A stretch of 64,000 nucleotides of DNA from Haemophilus parainfluenzae (GCF_014931375.1 NZ_CP063117.1:558001-622000); one strand, 5' to 3'; counted from the stretch's first letter, positions 54,178 to 63,907 are shown. Numbers and translations: made by a program. Notes: generated from the sequence alone by a model not told the origin.

Positions 54178-54939
54178 TTAGTGAGAAAGGGGAGTTACTT
54201 CATTAAGTAAGGTATTAAGTAAACTTTGATTGTCCGCACCAGCGGAAACCACCACATTATGCCAACCTTGTTGTATTGCGACATCCGCAATGCGTTGACT
54301 TACCGTGACTAAACAGCAATTTTTTAGCCAATTTTGTTCATTTTCAGGCACAAATTTGATTAACGCCTGCAAAATTTCAAGGCTTGTGACCACAAGGGTT
54401 TGCACACCAGAACGAATACAAATACTGGTTTGCTCTTCGTTATTATAACTAATCGGCGTGCGTTGGTAACATTCGACTGTCTCAACAGTTGCACCGCGTA
54501 GTGTGGTCTGTTCACGTAGTAATTCTCGTCCACCGTTGCCACGTAAAATTAACAAGTTTTTATCTGTTAATTTTGCCATTTGCGGTAAATTTAATACACC
54601 TTCAGTATTTTCCGACGTGATTGGATAGCGAACAGTACATTCAGTTTGACAGGAAAAATGCTGCGCCGTTCTATGTCCAACTGTAAAGTATTGTAAATCT
54701 TGACGCCAGCTAAAGCCAATATCTTTCAGGGTTTTATCCGCAAAATCGACAGTACTTTTTGAAACCAAAAACACATAATCACCACTTTTTAGCTGATTAA
54801 GTTTCGTCGGTAATTGAGCCAACTCAGCACCCGCTTCAATAGAAAGTAAAGGCAAATGCAAGGCAACCACACCGGCTTGATTCAGCTGGTCAACTAGGGC
54901 TTTTCCTCGTTCATCCGGGCGAGTAACTAGTACGGCCAT
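54178..54939 (-). CDS. hemD: Uroporphyrinogen-III synthase HemD
   Basis: 253 residues, beginning AVLVTRPDERGKALVDQL. Typical HemD two-lobe layout with LILRGNGGRELL and VECYQRTPISY. It closes and inverts ring D of hydroxymethylbilane. The gene is 9 bases after hemC. Its presence with hemC indicates an active tetrapyrrole route. Confidence 0.92.
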   Translation of the reverse strand: MAVLVTRPDERGKALVDQLNQAGVVALHLPLLSIEAGAELAQLPTKLNQLKSGDYVFLVSKSTVDFADKTLKDIGFSWRQDLQYFTVGHRTAQHFSCQTECTVRYPITSENTEGVLNLPQMAKLTDKNLLILRGNGGRELLREQTTLRGATVETVECYQRTPISYNNEEQTSICIRSGVQTLVVTSLEILQALIKFVPENEQNWLKNCCLVTVSQRIADVAIQQGWHNVVVSAGADNQSLLNTLLNEVTPLSH

Positions 54940-54948
54940 GGTGATTTC

Positions 54949-55881
54949 CTATGCTGAGTAAATCTTCGCCAGAATCTTATCTGCGCCCTGTGCTAGAAGT
55001 TGTTCAGCAATGGTCACGCCTAATGCTTCGGCATTTTCAACCGCACTTTTACCTTCCGCACGAATAATCGCAGAGCCATCAGTTTCTCCGACGAGTGCTC
55101 GTAAGAAAACTTCACCATCTTGCTCAATAGCATAACCACCGATTGGTACTTGGCAGCCGCCTTGTAAGCGGGTATTCATTGCACGCTCAGCTAAAACACA
55201 AGTCGTCGTGGTGGCATCTGAAAGTGGAGCAAGTAATGCTTTTACTTCTTCATCATCAACACGGCACTCAATGCCTACCGCGCCTTGTCCGGCAGCCGGT
55301 AACGACTGTTCTACTTCAATAAATGAGGCAATACGTTCCGCTAGCCCTAAACGAATTAAGCCAGCTGAGGCTAAAATAATGGCATCGTATTCGCCATTGT
55401 CTAATTTACTTAATCGGGTTCCTACATTGCCACGTAAGGAGCGGATATCAAGATCAGGGCGTAATTGTTTTAATTGGCATTGACGACGCAAGCTTGATGT
55501 TCCAACAATAGCATCTTGTGGCAATTCATCTAATGAACGGTATGTATTAGACACGAAAGCATCACGTGGATCCTCACGTTTACAGATCACACTTAAGCCT
55601 AGACCTTCAGGAAATTCCATAGGCACATCTTTCATTGAATGGACGGCAATATCAGCACGTTTTTCAAGTAAAGCGTTTTCTAACTCTTTAACAAATAAGC
55701 CTTTTCCACCAATTTTAGCTAAAGGAGAATCTAAGATTACATCACCTTTTGTCACCATCGGAACTAATTCAACAGAAAGTGTTGGGTGAAATTTTTCTAA
55801 TTGATCTTTTACAAAATTCGCCTGCCAAAGCGCTAAAGGGCTTTGACGGGTCGCAATTTTTAAGGTTTTAAGTGCTGCCAT
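54949..55881 (-). CDS. hemC: Hydroxymethylbilane synthase HemC
   Basis: 310 residues. Motifs: [14 protein letters not shown] at the start, [11 protein letters not shown] with the substrate-binding arginines, and [13 protein letters not shown] with the dipyrromethane-anchoring cysteine. It polymerises four porphobilinogens. It heads hemCDXY and is divergent from cyaA, the classical enteric arrangement. Confidence 0.96.
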   Translation of the reverse strand: MAALKTLKIATRQSPLALWQANFVKDQLEKFHPTLSVELVPMVTKGDVILDSPLAKIGGKGLFVKELENALLEKRADIAVHSMKDVPMEFPEGLGLSVICKREDPRDAFVSNTYRSLDELPQDAIVGTSSLRRQCQLKQLRPDLDIRSLRGNVGTRLSKLDNGEYDAIILASAGLIRLGLAERIASFIEVEQSLPAAGQGAVGIECRVDDEEVKALLAPLSDATTTTCVLAERAMNTRLQGGCQVPIGGYAIEQDGEVFLRALVGETDGSAIIRAEGKSAVENAEALGVTIAEQLLAQGADKILAKIYSA

Positions 55882-56017
55882 AAATACCGCTGATTTTAAA
55901 TAGAAATATGGCCTATGCTACCATTTTTAGGGCAAAAAGTCAGATCATTTAAATTTTTGATTTCCGACTAGGTAAGTGGTACATTAACGCCAATTATTTG
56001 GTCATAGGTAGGAAGCC

Positions 56018-58522
56018 TTGAAATACGATTTCACTCAAGCCCGAAAATGTATTGAAACATTAGACAAGCGTCGTTTTGATCGAGCATTATTGGGCTCAGG
56101 TGATGCATTCCGACACATCGTCTCTTTAGTGCCGCTGTTGTTGCATCTTAATCATCCTGCTCTGCCGGGTTATGTGGAAGATGCCCCAGCAGGCATTGCC
56201 GATTTTACTCTTTCCAATTATCAGCAAAATTTTCTCTCAAAAGAACATCCCGAACTTGTCGAAGACGTGCAAAGTGCGGTCAATTCTGATGCTGTTTTTG
56301 CACCGATCTTCGGTATTTATGTGATGGGGAGTTTTGGCTCCATTAGCCAAACTTCAGCTTCGGATTTGGATATTTGGATCTGCCATCAAGATGATTTATC
56401 TGAACAAGAACAGCAGCGCTTAGCGGAAAAAACGAAGAAAATTAGCCAATGGGCATCCACATATCATGTGGAAATGCATTTCTATTTGATGACACAACAA
56501 CGTTTCCGTAACGAACGTTATTCCGATCCATTAACTAAAGAAAACAGTGGTTCTGCCCAATATATGTTGTTATTGGAAGAATTTTATCGTTCCGCTGTAC
56601 GTCTTGCGGGTAAACCATTGTTGTGGCCTCACTTGTGGGTGGAAGATGAAAAGCAATATGAGGCCGAAGTTGCGCGTTTAGTCGCGGCTGGTGAGCTTAA
56701 TCCAAATGATTGGGTAGATTTTGGTGGATTAGGACAATTCTCAGCCAGTGAATATTTTGGTGCGAGCTTATGGCAACTTTATAAAGGTATTGATTCACCT
56801 TATAAGTCGGTGATGAAAATCTTGTTGTTGGAAACCTATGCCCAAGAATACCCAAATGCCCAGTTAATTGCTCGCCAATTTAAAGAGGATTTGCTTTCTG
56901 GTCACAGCACGGCTATACATCATTTCGATCCTTATATTGCGATTTTAGAGAGAATTAGCCAATATTTGACCGCACATTCAGAATTTAAGCGTCTTGATTT
57001 TGTACGTTCTTGTTTTTACGTGAAAGCCACAGAAGACTTTGCGTTATATCACGCCTCAAACTGGCGTATTTCTTATATGAAAATGATGGCCCAAGAATGG
57101 GGTTGGTCAAAAGAACGTATTGAAGAATTAGATCTGCGTCCAAATTGGAAAATTAAACGGGTGAAAGAAAGTCACAATAATTTGGTGAATTTCTTGATGA
57201 TGAGTTATCGAAATCTAGTGGATTTTGCACGCAAACATAAAATTAATTCTAGCGTGATCCCGCAAGATATTACGGTGCTTTCTCGCAAACTTTATACTGC
57301 CTTTGAAGAATTGCCGGGTAAAATTACGTTACTAAACTCACAAATTTCCTATAACTTAACAGAAGAACACCTCACATTTATCGAAGTTCTCGGCAATAAG
57401 AATTTTAAGGATGGGTGGTATATGGTGAATCAGCCACCACATCATATGATGTTCTCGAAAGAACGTGTGATTGAATACGGTGAAAGTTTAAATAAAGTCG
57501 TCGCATGGGCTTATTTTAATCGCTTGTTGACCGCTGAAACTCATTTGCACTTAATCAGTCAAAATATCGACCAACTCACTTTACGTAATTTTGTCGCCGA
57601 TTTACGGTTGTTTTTCCCGCATACAAATGGTCAAGCTCCAACAAATGAGGCGCTTTCGTCCCAATGTGAAATCCGCGATCTATTTATTGCAGTGAACTTA
57701 GTTAATGACCCAACTGCCCAAGTCGAAGAACTTAAATCCAATATTTCACCAAGTGATTTATTTAGTTTTGGTCAGTTAGAACAGAGTTTGGTCGGCAGCA
57801 TTGATTTCACTTACCGTAATGTGTGGAATGAAATTCGAACTTTACATTTTGAAGGGCAGAATGCGATTTTGCTTGCCTTAAAAGTGCTTTCTAATAAAAT
57901 TGATCAAGGTGTGAATCAGCCCCGTTCTATACAGGTTTTCTGTTACAGTAAACACTACAACCGCACATTGCGAAACTTAGTGAGCGTACTTGTAAACCGT
58001 TGTATCAGTATTCAATTAGGCGACAGTCGCCCAACAACGCACTCCCGTTTACGTGTGGCAGGGAAAAACTGGCAATTCTTCTTTGAAGAAAAAGGGATCA
58101 GTTTGCAACCTATTGATGGTGGAAAAGAAAGTGCGGTCAATTTTGAGGACGTTTTACCGACTCAGTTGGAAGAAAAAGAAATTATTCCAGAGGCCCGTCG
58201 ATATCCGCCTGAAATTGATTTGTTTGCCAGTGAAGGTTTTTTACAATTCTTCTTTGAGGATAATGCCGATAATAGCTTTAACGTTTATTTGTTAGATGAA
58301 AAGAATCGTCTCGAAATTTATCGTCAATGTGAAGGTTCAAAAGATGATAAAGTGCGTGAAGTGAATCAGATTTATCAATCACTCGGCTCGAAAGATTGTA
58401 AAAATCCGTATAAAATGGTGCAACGGAATTTTAATTATCCTCAATTTTATCAATTGCATCCGACAGAAAGTGGCATGCGTATTATGCCGTTCAAATTTAA
58501 AAGCAAAAGGACTTGCGAATAG
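56018..58522 (+). CDS. cyaA: Class I adenylate cyclase CyaA (TTG start)
   Basis: 834 residues. It starts at TTG 56018 with GGAAG close upstream; the use of UUG is also known for E. coli cyaA and limits translation. The N-terminal catalytic domain carries YVMGSFGSISQTSASDLDIW and the rest is the regulatory part that responds to PTS EIIA-Glc. cAMP made here would act through the CRP sites seen elsewhere in the window. Two uptake signals lie within the gene. Confidence 0.95.
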   Translation: MKYDFTQARKCIETLDKRRFDRALLGSGDAFRHIVSLVPLLLHLNHPALPGYVEDAPAGIADFTLSNYQQNFLSKEHPELVEDVQSAVNSDAVFAPIFGIYVMGSFGSISQTSASDLDIWICHQDDLSEQEQQRLAEKTKKISQWASTYHVEMHFYLMTQQRFRNERYSDPLTKENSGSAQYMLLLEEFYRSAVRLAGKPLLWPHLWVEDEKQYEAEVARLVAAGELNPNDWVDFGGLGQFSASEYFGASLWQLYKGIDSPYKSVMKILLLETYAQEYPNAQLIARQFKEDLLSGHSTAIHHFDPYIAILERISQYLTAHSEFKRLDFVRSCFYVKATEDFALYHASNWRISYMKMMAQEWGWSKERIEELDLRPNWKIKRVKESHNNLVNFLMMSYRNLVDFARKHKINSSVIPQDITVLSRKLYTAFEELPGKITLLNSQISYNLTEEHLTFIEVLGNKNFKDGWYMVNQPPHHMMFSKERVIEYGESLNKVVAWAYFNRLLTAETHLHLISQNIDQLTLRNFVADLRLFFPHTNGQAPTNEALSSQCEIRDLFIAVNLVNDPTAQVEELKSNISPSDLFSFGQLEQSLVGSIDFTYRNVWNEIRTLHFEGQNAILLALKVLSNKIDQGVNQPRSIQVFCYSKHYNRTLRNLVSVLVNRCISIQLGDSRPTTHSRLRVAGKNWQFFFEEKGISLQPIDGGKESAVNFEDVLPTQLEEKEIIPEARRYPPEIDLFASEGFLQFFFEDNADNSFNVYLLDEKNRLEIYRQCEGSKDDKVREVNQIYQSLGSKDCKNPYKMVQRNFNYPQFYQLHPTESGMRIMPFKFKSKRTCE

Positions 58523-58542
58523 CTCAATCAAAACAAGCATTG

Positions 58543-58556
58543 TTTGAGGTAAATCA
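58543..58556 (+). promoter_or_regulatory. FNR-like site upstream of narP
   Basis: TTGAG-GTAA-ATCAA matches TTGAT-N4-ATCAA at 9 of 10 positions. It lies ~150 bp before the narP start and just after cyaA. A TCGCCT/GGCGA mini-hairpin follows at 58655-58668. Confidence 0.6.
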
Positions 58557-58703
58557 AATTTATCTGCAAATTATGCATTGGAAGATAGGCAAAATCCCGA
58601 TAGAATCCTTCGTTCGAAAATCTATTGAGAAATAATCTAAGGCTGTGGACGTTTTCGCCTTCAGGCGATAGAATGTTTGTCCGCTTATCTCTTGGAGAAT
58701 ATT

Positions 58704-59333
58704 ATGCAAGAAAAGTTAAAAGTATTAATTATCGACGACCATCCATTAATGCGTCGTGGTATCAAACAATTAGTTGAATTAGAAGAGAATTTTGAAGTCG
58801 TTGCCGATGTAGGAAGCGGTACAGAAGGCATTTCCATTGCGATTCAAGAATCCCCGGATTTAATCATTTTAGATCTGAATATGAAAGGTCTTTCTGGTTT
58901 AGATACCCTTAAAGGCTTGCGTGCAGAAGGTGTTGATGCACGAATTTTGATCTTAACTGTGTCTGATGCGAAAAATGATATTTTCACTCTCATCGATGCG
59001 GGTGCTGATGGCTATTTATTGAAAGATACTGAGCCAGATGTGCTACTTGAGCAAATTAAACGTATTGCACAAGGTGAAGTGATTTTAAGTGATTCGATTA
59101 AAAATCTTCTTTTAGAACGCAAACATACTGTTGATCCAATGGATTCTCTCACCGATCGTGAAATGGATGTATTACGTTTAATCGCAACAGGTTTATCTAA
59201 TAAACAAATTGCGGGCCAACTTTTCATTTCGGAAGAAACAGTTAAAGTCCATATTCGTAATTTACTTCGTAAACTTAACGTGCATTCACGTGTTGCAGCA
59301 ACCGTCTTGTTCTTTGAACGAAATGGTCGATAG
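58704..59333 (+). CDS. narP: Nitrate/nitrite response regulator NarP
   Basis: 209 residues from ATG 58704 (TTGGAG upstream); a longer ORF begins at 58677. The receiver domain has acidic D11-D12, phospho-acceptor D57 (LIILDLNMKG) and the K of GYLLKDTEPD. The NarL-type helix-turn-helix is at the C-terminus (LTDREMDVLRLIATGLSNKQ). It responds to nitrate and nitrite through sensor NarQ, which is not in the window. Confidence 0.92.
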   Translation: MQEKLKVLIIDDHPLMRRGIKQLVELEENFEVVADVGSGTEGISIAIQESPDLIILDLNMKGLSGLDTLKGLRAEGVDARILILTVSDAKNDIFTLIDAGADGYLLKDTEPDVLLEQIKRIAQGEVILSDSIKNLLLERKHTVDPMDSLTDREMDVLRLIATGLSNKQIAGQLFISEETVKVHIRNLLRKLNVHSRVAATVLFFERNGR

Positions 59334-59350
59334 GCAAGTTTCAAATCATA

Positions 59351-59380
59351 AAAAAGAGCGGTTTTTTAACCGCTCTTTTT
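59351..59380. terminator. Bidirectional terminator between narP and yibQ
   Basis: 13-bp stem AAAAAGAGCGGTT / AACCGCTCTTTTT with loop TTTT; symmetrical A and T runs. It contains the AAGAGCGGT variant also seen at 402-441. Confidence 0.92.
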
Positions 59381-59381
59381 G

Positions 59382-60224
59382 TTATCTCGGTACGCCTCGC
59401 AATAAAGGGATTGGCTCAAATGGCTCAACTGAGGTTGGTGCAGGAATATCATTAAAAATTAGGATAAATGGTTTAGGTGGCAAGATTTTTTCATTTCGCC
59501 ATAAACTGCCCATACTCACTAATTGAATATCATCGGGTAAATTTTTTATTCCCGCTTTTAATACAGCCACAGTATTTGGGCGAGGGTGTCCAATAGCAAT
59601 GGCTGTGCCATGTTTACGCGCATATTGAATTGCACTTTGAAATTGGCGTTGAACATCTGCCAAATTATCACTGTCATCTAAAAACACATGGCGATCTAAT
59701 ACACGTACGCCTTGTTCTTTTGCTATTTTTCCCGCGACTGATTTTCCGATAGTACGGCTATCTAAAAAGAATAAATGTTGCTCGTGAAGTGCGGTCATTA
59801 AATAGGTCATTAATGTGGCATCAGCAGTGGCTGCACTGCCCATATGATTATTCATTCCAATGGCATTTGGCACAATAGCTTTCGCTTTTTGCACTCGATC
59901 ATTCACTTGCGCTTCAGACAAGCCTAAAGTCAAACCACCTTCTTCAATTTTAATATTGCTGACCGGTTGCATCGGCATATGAATGAGAATATCGTGATTT
60001 TGTGCTTTTGCTTCTTGATTGCGTATTTTGGCATAGGGTGCAGCTGGAATAATCGCAACGGAGATTTCTTTTGGCATGGCTAAAACTTCGGCATCTTCTT
60101 TCGGATGATAGCCAATGTCATCAATCACAATAGCCAGTTTGCCTTGTGCAAAAGTAAAAGCAGAGAAAAGTGCGGTTGAAAAAATAATCGTATTTTTGAC
60201 CGCACTTTGAAAGAACCTTGCCAT
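59382..60224 (-). CDS. yibQ: Divergent polysaccharide deacetylase family protein YibQ
   Basis: 280 residues with a signal peptide (to about 26, FTFA|QG). The fold begins KLAIVIDDIGYH and has ILIHMPMQP and NHMGS motifs of the DUF610 family, distant from NodB deacetylases. Activity is unproven. It lies directly after envC (1-base overlap), as in enteric envC-yibQ. Uptake signals occupy the N-terminal codons. Confidence 0.9.
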   Translation of the reverse strand: MARFFQSAVKNTIIFSTALFSAFTFAQGKLAIVIDDIGYHPKEDAEVLAMPKEISVAIIPAAPYAKIRNQEAKAQNHDILIHMPMQPVSNIKIEEGGLTLGLSEAQVNDRVQKAKAIVPNAIGMNNHMGSAATADATLMTYLMTALHEQHLFFLDSRTIGKSVAGKIAKEQGVRVLDRHVFLDDSDNLADVQRQFQSAIQYARKHGTAIAIGHPRPNTVAVLKAGIKNLPDDIQLVSMGSLWRNEKILPPKPFILIFNDIPAPTSVEPFEPIPLLRGVPR

Positions 60225-61456
60225 TATTTAATCCACCCAGCCGGATTCATAGGCACCCCTTTACGGCTAATACCAAAGTAAAGTGCCGGTTTAGAGAGTT
60301 CACCCGTATTACCCACTTGTGCGATGGTTTGTCCCGCAGATACCAGCTGACCTTGTTTTACAAATACCGCTTGGTTGAAACCATACAAACTCAAATCGCT
60401 GTCACCGTGTTTAACAATCACCATATAACCATAGCCATTAAGATGACCCGCTAGAATAACACGACCACTTGCAATGGCTTTTACCGCTGTACCTGTTGGT
60501 GCACCGATAACCATACCTTTCCAGCGCACTTCACCCGCTTGGATTGAACCAAAAGAATACAACGTCGGGCCCGAAACTGGACGACTGTATTGACGTGCAG
60601 CCGTACCTAAACCACTGGTACTATTAATCAACTTACGCTCTTGATCGGTTGGTTGATAAGGTTTTGAGGTCCGTTTTTCTTCTGCTTGTTTTTTCTGCGC
60701 AAGGGCTTCACGCTCACGTTGTTCTTGTTGGCGAGCGGCTTGTTCTGCACGTTGAATTTCTTGGCGAAGGGCATTTTCATTCGCTTTCAACGTTTCCAGC
60801 TTATTCTGATCTTTCGTTAAGTTTTTGTTGAGTTCATTTAACGTAGATTGACGTTCTTGTTGCGCTTTTTGTAATTCTTGCTGCTGTTTCTTTTGCGTAG
60901 AAAGTTGATCGCGATGATTTTTTTGTTGGCCTGAAATCGCTTCGCGTTGTTTTGCTAAATTTTCTTGTGTCGCTTTCAGATTGTTAATCATATCAATGCG
61001 AACTTGGTTTAAGTGCTGATAATACACTTTCATGCGTTCCGCTTTTTTCGCATCTTCTGAAAGCATTCTTTCCAAGGTAGAAGGATTTACACCTGAACGA
61101 TAGATGGCATCTACTTGCTTTGCGAGCTTCGCTTTTTGCACACGCTCTTGCTTTTCTAATTGTTTGATTTGCTTTTCGGTTTCCGCCATTTGCTTGCGAA
61201 TTTCTTTTAAGCTTAATTCTGTTTCACGTAATTCACCGACAACGCTATTAATTTTGCTTTCTTGATCTTTAAGACTGGCTTGGAGTTTAGCTTGTGCGCG
61301 TTTTTGCTCGGCGATCTTCGATTCTTGTTGTTTAATTTGTTTTTGAATCTGGTTGAGATCGTTGCCTTGCGCGAAAGATGAAAAGCCAAGCAGACCACAA
61401 GCAAAAAGTGCGGTCAGTTTTGATAAGATTTTTTTTCTACAATTGCTTTGCTGCAT
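60224..61456 (-). CDS. envC: Murein hydrolase activator EnvC
   Basis: 410 residues: signal peptide (to about 29), a long coiled-coil region (~35-270, rich in Lys/Gln/Glu) that reaches the FtsEX complex, and a C-terminal LytM/M23 domain. That domain has MVIVKHGDSDLSLYGFNQA instead of the complete zinc set, as expected: EnvC is a non-catalytic activator of amidases AmiA/AmiB during cell separation. It starts the envC-yibQ pair. Confidence 0.93.
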   Translation of the reverse strand: MQQSNCRKKILSKLTALFACGLLGFSSFAQGNDLNQIQKQIKQQESKIAEQKRAQAKLQASLKDQESKINSVVGELRETELSLKEIRKQMAETEKQIKQLEKQERVQKAKLAKQVDAIYRSGVNPSTLERMLSEDAKKAERMKVYYQHLNQVRIDMINNLKATQENLAKQREAISGQQKNHRDQLSTQKKQQQELQKAQQERQSTLNELNKNLTKDQNKLETLKANENALRQEIQRAEQAARQQEQREREALAQKKQAEEKRTSKPYQPTDQERKLINSTSGLGTAARQYSRPVSGPTLYSFGSIQAGEVRWKGMVIGAPTGTAVKAIASGRVILAGHLNGYGYMVIVKHGDSDLSLYGFNQAVFVKQGQLVSAGQTIAQVGNTGELSKPALYFGISRKGVPMNPAGWIK

Positions 61457-61642
61457 ACATCTAAACTTGAGAGAAATTAAGAGACGAATAAAGCTTAAAT
61501 ACTAGCATTATTTTTAAGTGGCTAAAAGTTTACAGACGTTTTTTTGCGAAAGATCAGTAAATGCCGCCTTTTTACTTTTAAACATAACGATTTTTTGCTA
61601 TAACAGAGCCATTCATTTTTTATTAATACTTAGGAGATCCTT

Positions 61643-62326
61643 ATGGAATTAGTATTCATTCGTCACGGTTTCAGTGAGTGGAACGCAAAAAATTTATTCA
61701 CCGGTTGGCGTGATGTGAATTTAACCGAGCGCGGCGTAGAAGAAGCAAAAGCAGCGGGTAAAAAATTGTTCGAGAAAGGCTATGAATTTGATATTGCCTT
61801 CACTTCTGTTTTAACTCGTGCAATCAAAACCTGTAACATCGTGTTAGAAGAATCTCACCAATTATGGATTCCTCAAGTGAAAAACTGGCGTTTAAATGAG
61901 CGTCACTACGGTGCATTACAAGGCTTAGATAAAAAAGAAACAGCAGAAAAATACGGTGACGAACAAGTTCATATCTGGCGCCGTTCTTATGATATTTCCC
62001 CTCCAGATTTAGATCCGAAAGATCCAAACTCTGCTCATAACGACCGTCGTTATGCAAACATCCCATCTGATGTTGTACCAAACGCAGAAAATTTAAAATT
62101 AACCTTAGAACGTGCATTACCATTCTGGGAAGATCAAATTGCTCCAGCAATGCTTTCTGGTAAACGTGTTTTAGTGGTGGCGCACGGTAACTCACTTCGT
62201 GCATTAGCAAAACACATTATCGGTATTTCTGATGCGGAAATCATGGATTTTGAAATCCCAACCGGTCAACCGTTAGTGTTAAAACTTGATGATAAATTAA
62301 ACTACGTAGAACACTACTATCTTTAA
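61643..62326 (+). CDS. gpmA: 2,3-bisphosphoglycerate-dependent phosphoglycerate mutase
   Basis: 227 residues. The phospho-histidine motif is IRHGFSEWN (family usually RHGES), with LTERG, the substrate loop [10 protein letters not shown], and the second catalytic histidine in [11 protein letters not shown]. It interconverts 2- and 3-phosphoglycerate in glycolysis. A -10-like TATAAC preceded by TTGC lies ~45 bases upstream. It ends in an uptake-signal terminator. Confidence 0.96.
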   Translation: MELVFIRHGFSEWNAKNLFTGWRDVNLTERGVEEAKAAGKKLFEKGYEFDIAFTSVLTRAIKTCNIVLEESHQLWIPQVKNWRLNERHYGALQGLDKKETAEKYGDEQVHIWRRSYDISPPDLDPKDPNSAHNDRRYANIPSDVVPNAENLKLTLERALPFWEDQIAPAMLSGKRVLVVAHGNSLRALAKHIIGISDAEIMDFEIPTGQPLVLKLDDKLNYVEHYYL

Positions 62327-62341
62327 TTTATAAATGATTTC

Positions 62342-62371
62342 AAAGTGCGGTTAATTTTGACCGCACTTTTT
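62342..62371 (+). terminator. Uptake-signal pair terminator after gpmA
   Basis: AAAGTGCGGT (62342-62351) and ACCGCACTTT (62360-62369), 8-base loop, then TTGTTT. Both arms are exact uptake signals. Confidence 0.88.
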
Positions 62372-62389
62372 GTTTAAGGAGAATAACGG

Positions 62390-63199
62390 ATGAAAAAATT
62401 ACTCGCGGTGATTTTTGCCTTGTTGCCTGTTTTGGCCTTTGCTGCATCGCCAAATCATACGGCAAAATCAACTCAAACTAAGTCAGTGAAAACGGCAGTT
62501 AAAAAAGTAGAAGCAAAAAAAGCCACTACGTCTAAAACTGTAGCTAAAACAGCTAAAAAGAAAGCAGATGCCAAAAAAGCAGAAGCGAAAAAGCCAGCTA
62601 AAATTGTCGAAGCGAAAAAAGCGGTAACGAAAAAAGAAAAAATAAAAAATAAAACGATAAATAAAGCCGCTAAAGCAGAGCCGACAAAAACGAAAAGCAA
62701 ACAGCCAGTAGAAAAAACGAAGCAAACTGCACTAAAAGACAAAAAGACGGTAGTGAAAAGCAAACAAAGTGCAGTTAAAGAATCAGCTAAACCTGAAAAA
62801 ATGATTGCTAAAAAAACACCAGCGGTTAAAACAGAAGTGAAGAAAGCGGAACCAAAAGCCGTTGAAAAAGCGACTGAAAATAGCGTGGAAACTGTTGCAC
62901 AAAAAACAGCGAATACTGTGACAAAATCCGTCGTTGTGCCAAGATGTAATGATTCAAAAGTTTTTGCGGTATTATCTGATGCCTTTAAAAAACAAGGTGC
63001 AGCTACTAACACCCAAATGACAGTGAAACAAATTACGCAAGCCCGAGAAACACAATCTTATCCACAACAAGGCATTCGTAGCTGTAATGCGATAGTGGAA
63101 ACCAACGGCATTAAATATGTTACCGATTACAGCATTATCTTGAATGATAAAGGCTTTTTCGTGCAAGTTGAAAACGCACAACCTGCTCAACGTTTCTAA
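62390..63199 (+). CDS. Lysine/alanine-rich exported protein with a C-terminal two-cysteine domain
   Basis: 269 residues. Signal peptide ends near residue 18 (LAFA|AS). Residues ~25-180 are low-complexity Lys/Ala/Thr/Val, with repeated KKAEAKKP and SKQSAVK units recalling histone H1 or TonB-like spacers. The last ~85 residues form a compact domain with Cys186 and Cys232, likely a disulfide pair, ending FFVQVENAQPAQRF. I do not recognise the family. The basic linker could bind peptidoglycan, LPS or DNA; this is only inference. AAGGAG precedes the start by 8 bases. Confidence 0.72.
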   Translation: MKKLLAVIFALLPVLAFAASPNHTAKSTQTKSVKTAVKKVEAKKATTSKTVAKTAKKKADAKKAEAKKPAKIVEAKKAVTKKEKIKNKTINKAAKAEPTKTKSKQPVEKTKQTALKDKKTVVKSKQSAVKESAKPEKMIAKKTPAVKTEVKKAEPKAVEKATENSVETVAQKTANTVTKSVVVPRCNDSKVFAVLSDAFKKQGAATNTQMTVKQITQARETQSYPQQGIRSCNAIVETNGIKYVTDYSIILNDKGFFVQVENAQPAQRF

Positions 63200-63201
63200 T
63201 C

Positions 63202-63888
63202 TTAACGTGCGTTATTTAAATGAAGTTGTTTGAATAACGCACGCATTTCTTCTTCATTCAAACGGCGATATTCGCCATTACTTAGTCCATCAAGTGTTAA
63301 ATGGCTCATTTGGTAACGAATGAGTCGTAATGTCGGAAAGCCGATATGTGCCGTCATTCGACGCACTTGTCGATTACGCCCTTCACTAATTTTGATTTCC
63401 AACCAGCTCGTTGGAATACTTTGACGTTCACGAATAGGTGGATTGCGAGGCCATAGAAAATCTGGTTCTGAAATCAACCGCACTTTTGCCGGCTTTGTCA
63501 TTCCATCTTTCAATTCAACGCCTTTGCGGAGTTTGTCTAAGTCCGTTTCTTCAGGAATACCTTCCACTTGCACAAAATACGTTTTTTCTGTTTTAAACTT
63601 AGGATCCGCCAAACGATGTTGCACTTCACCATTATTCGTTAAAATCAGTAACCCTTCGCTATCACGATCCAATCGCCCTGCCGCATACACATTGGGAATA
63701 TTAATAAAATCTTTTAATGCCGCTCGGCCATTTTCATCGGTGAATTGTGTCAGCACATCAAAAGGTTTGTTAAATAAAACAACGATTGTTTGTTCTAATG
63801 TAAGTGGCTTCGCTTTAGGCTTAAATGAACGAGTGGATTTTGCCGTTCGTTTGGTTGTAAATGAGTGAGAAGGGAAAGGTTTTGACAT
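63202..63888 (-). CDS. rluE: 23S rRNA pseudouridine-2457 synthase RluE
   Basis: 228 residues from ATG 63888; the ORF extends upstream through the terminator of the next gene, so the internal start is preferred. The RsuA-family catalytic motif is [19 protein letters not shown] with the catalytic aspartate; GRNRQVRRM follows. The basic N-terminal tail ([16 protein letters not shown]) and absence of an S4 domain fit RluE. It modifies U2457 of 23S rRNA. Confidence 0.9.
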   Translation of the reverse strand: MSKPFPSHSFTTKRTAKSTRSFKPKAKPLTLEQTIVVLFNKPFDVLTQFTDENGRAALKDFINIPNVYAAGRLDRDSEGLLILTNNGEVQHRLADPKFKTEKTYFVQVEGIPEETDLDKLRKGVELKDGMTKPAKVRLISEPDFLWPRNPPIRERQSIPTSWLEIKISEGRNRQVRRMTAHIGFPTLRLIRYQMSHLTLDGLSNGEYRRLNEEEMRALFKQLHLNNAR

Positions 63889-63907
63889 ATTATTTATTGA
63901 GTAAAAA

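Noticed and set aside
56018..56020. TTG start of cyaA as a possible misannotation or truncation
   Set aside because: No better ATG fits the conserved N-terminus, a ribosome binding site is present, and UUG is the known start in E. coli cyaA.
60224..60600. Incomplete zinc-ligand set in the EnvC M23 domain, as if a decayed enzyme
   Set aside because: EnvC family members are naturally non-catalytic; the pattern matches E. coli EnvC.
61530..61560. A TGCGA motif upstream of gpmA, possible CRP-S (Sxy-dependent) competence site
   Set aside because: Only the left half matches; the right half lacks TCGCA.
62473..63012. A 179-codon open frame on the minus strand opposite the lysine-rich gene
   Set aside because: It is the antisense of Lys/Ala repeats (giving Phe/Ala-rich runs), has no ribosome binding site, and the sense ORF has a signal peptide and a good start.
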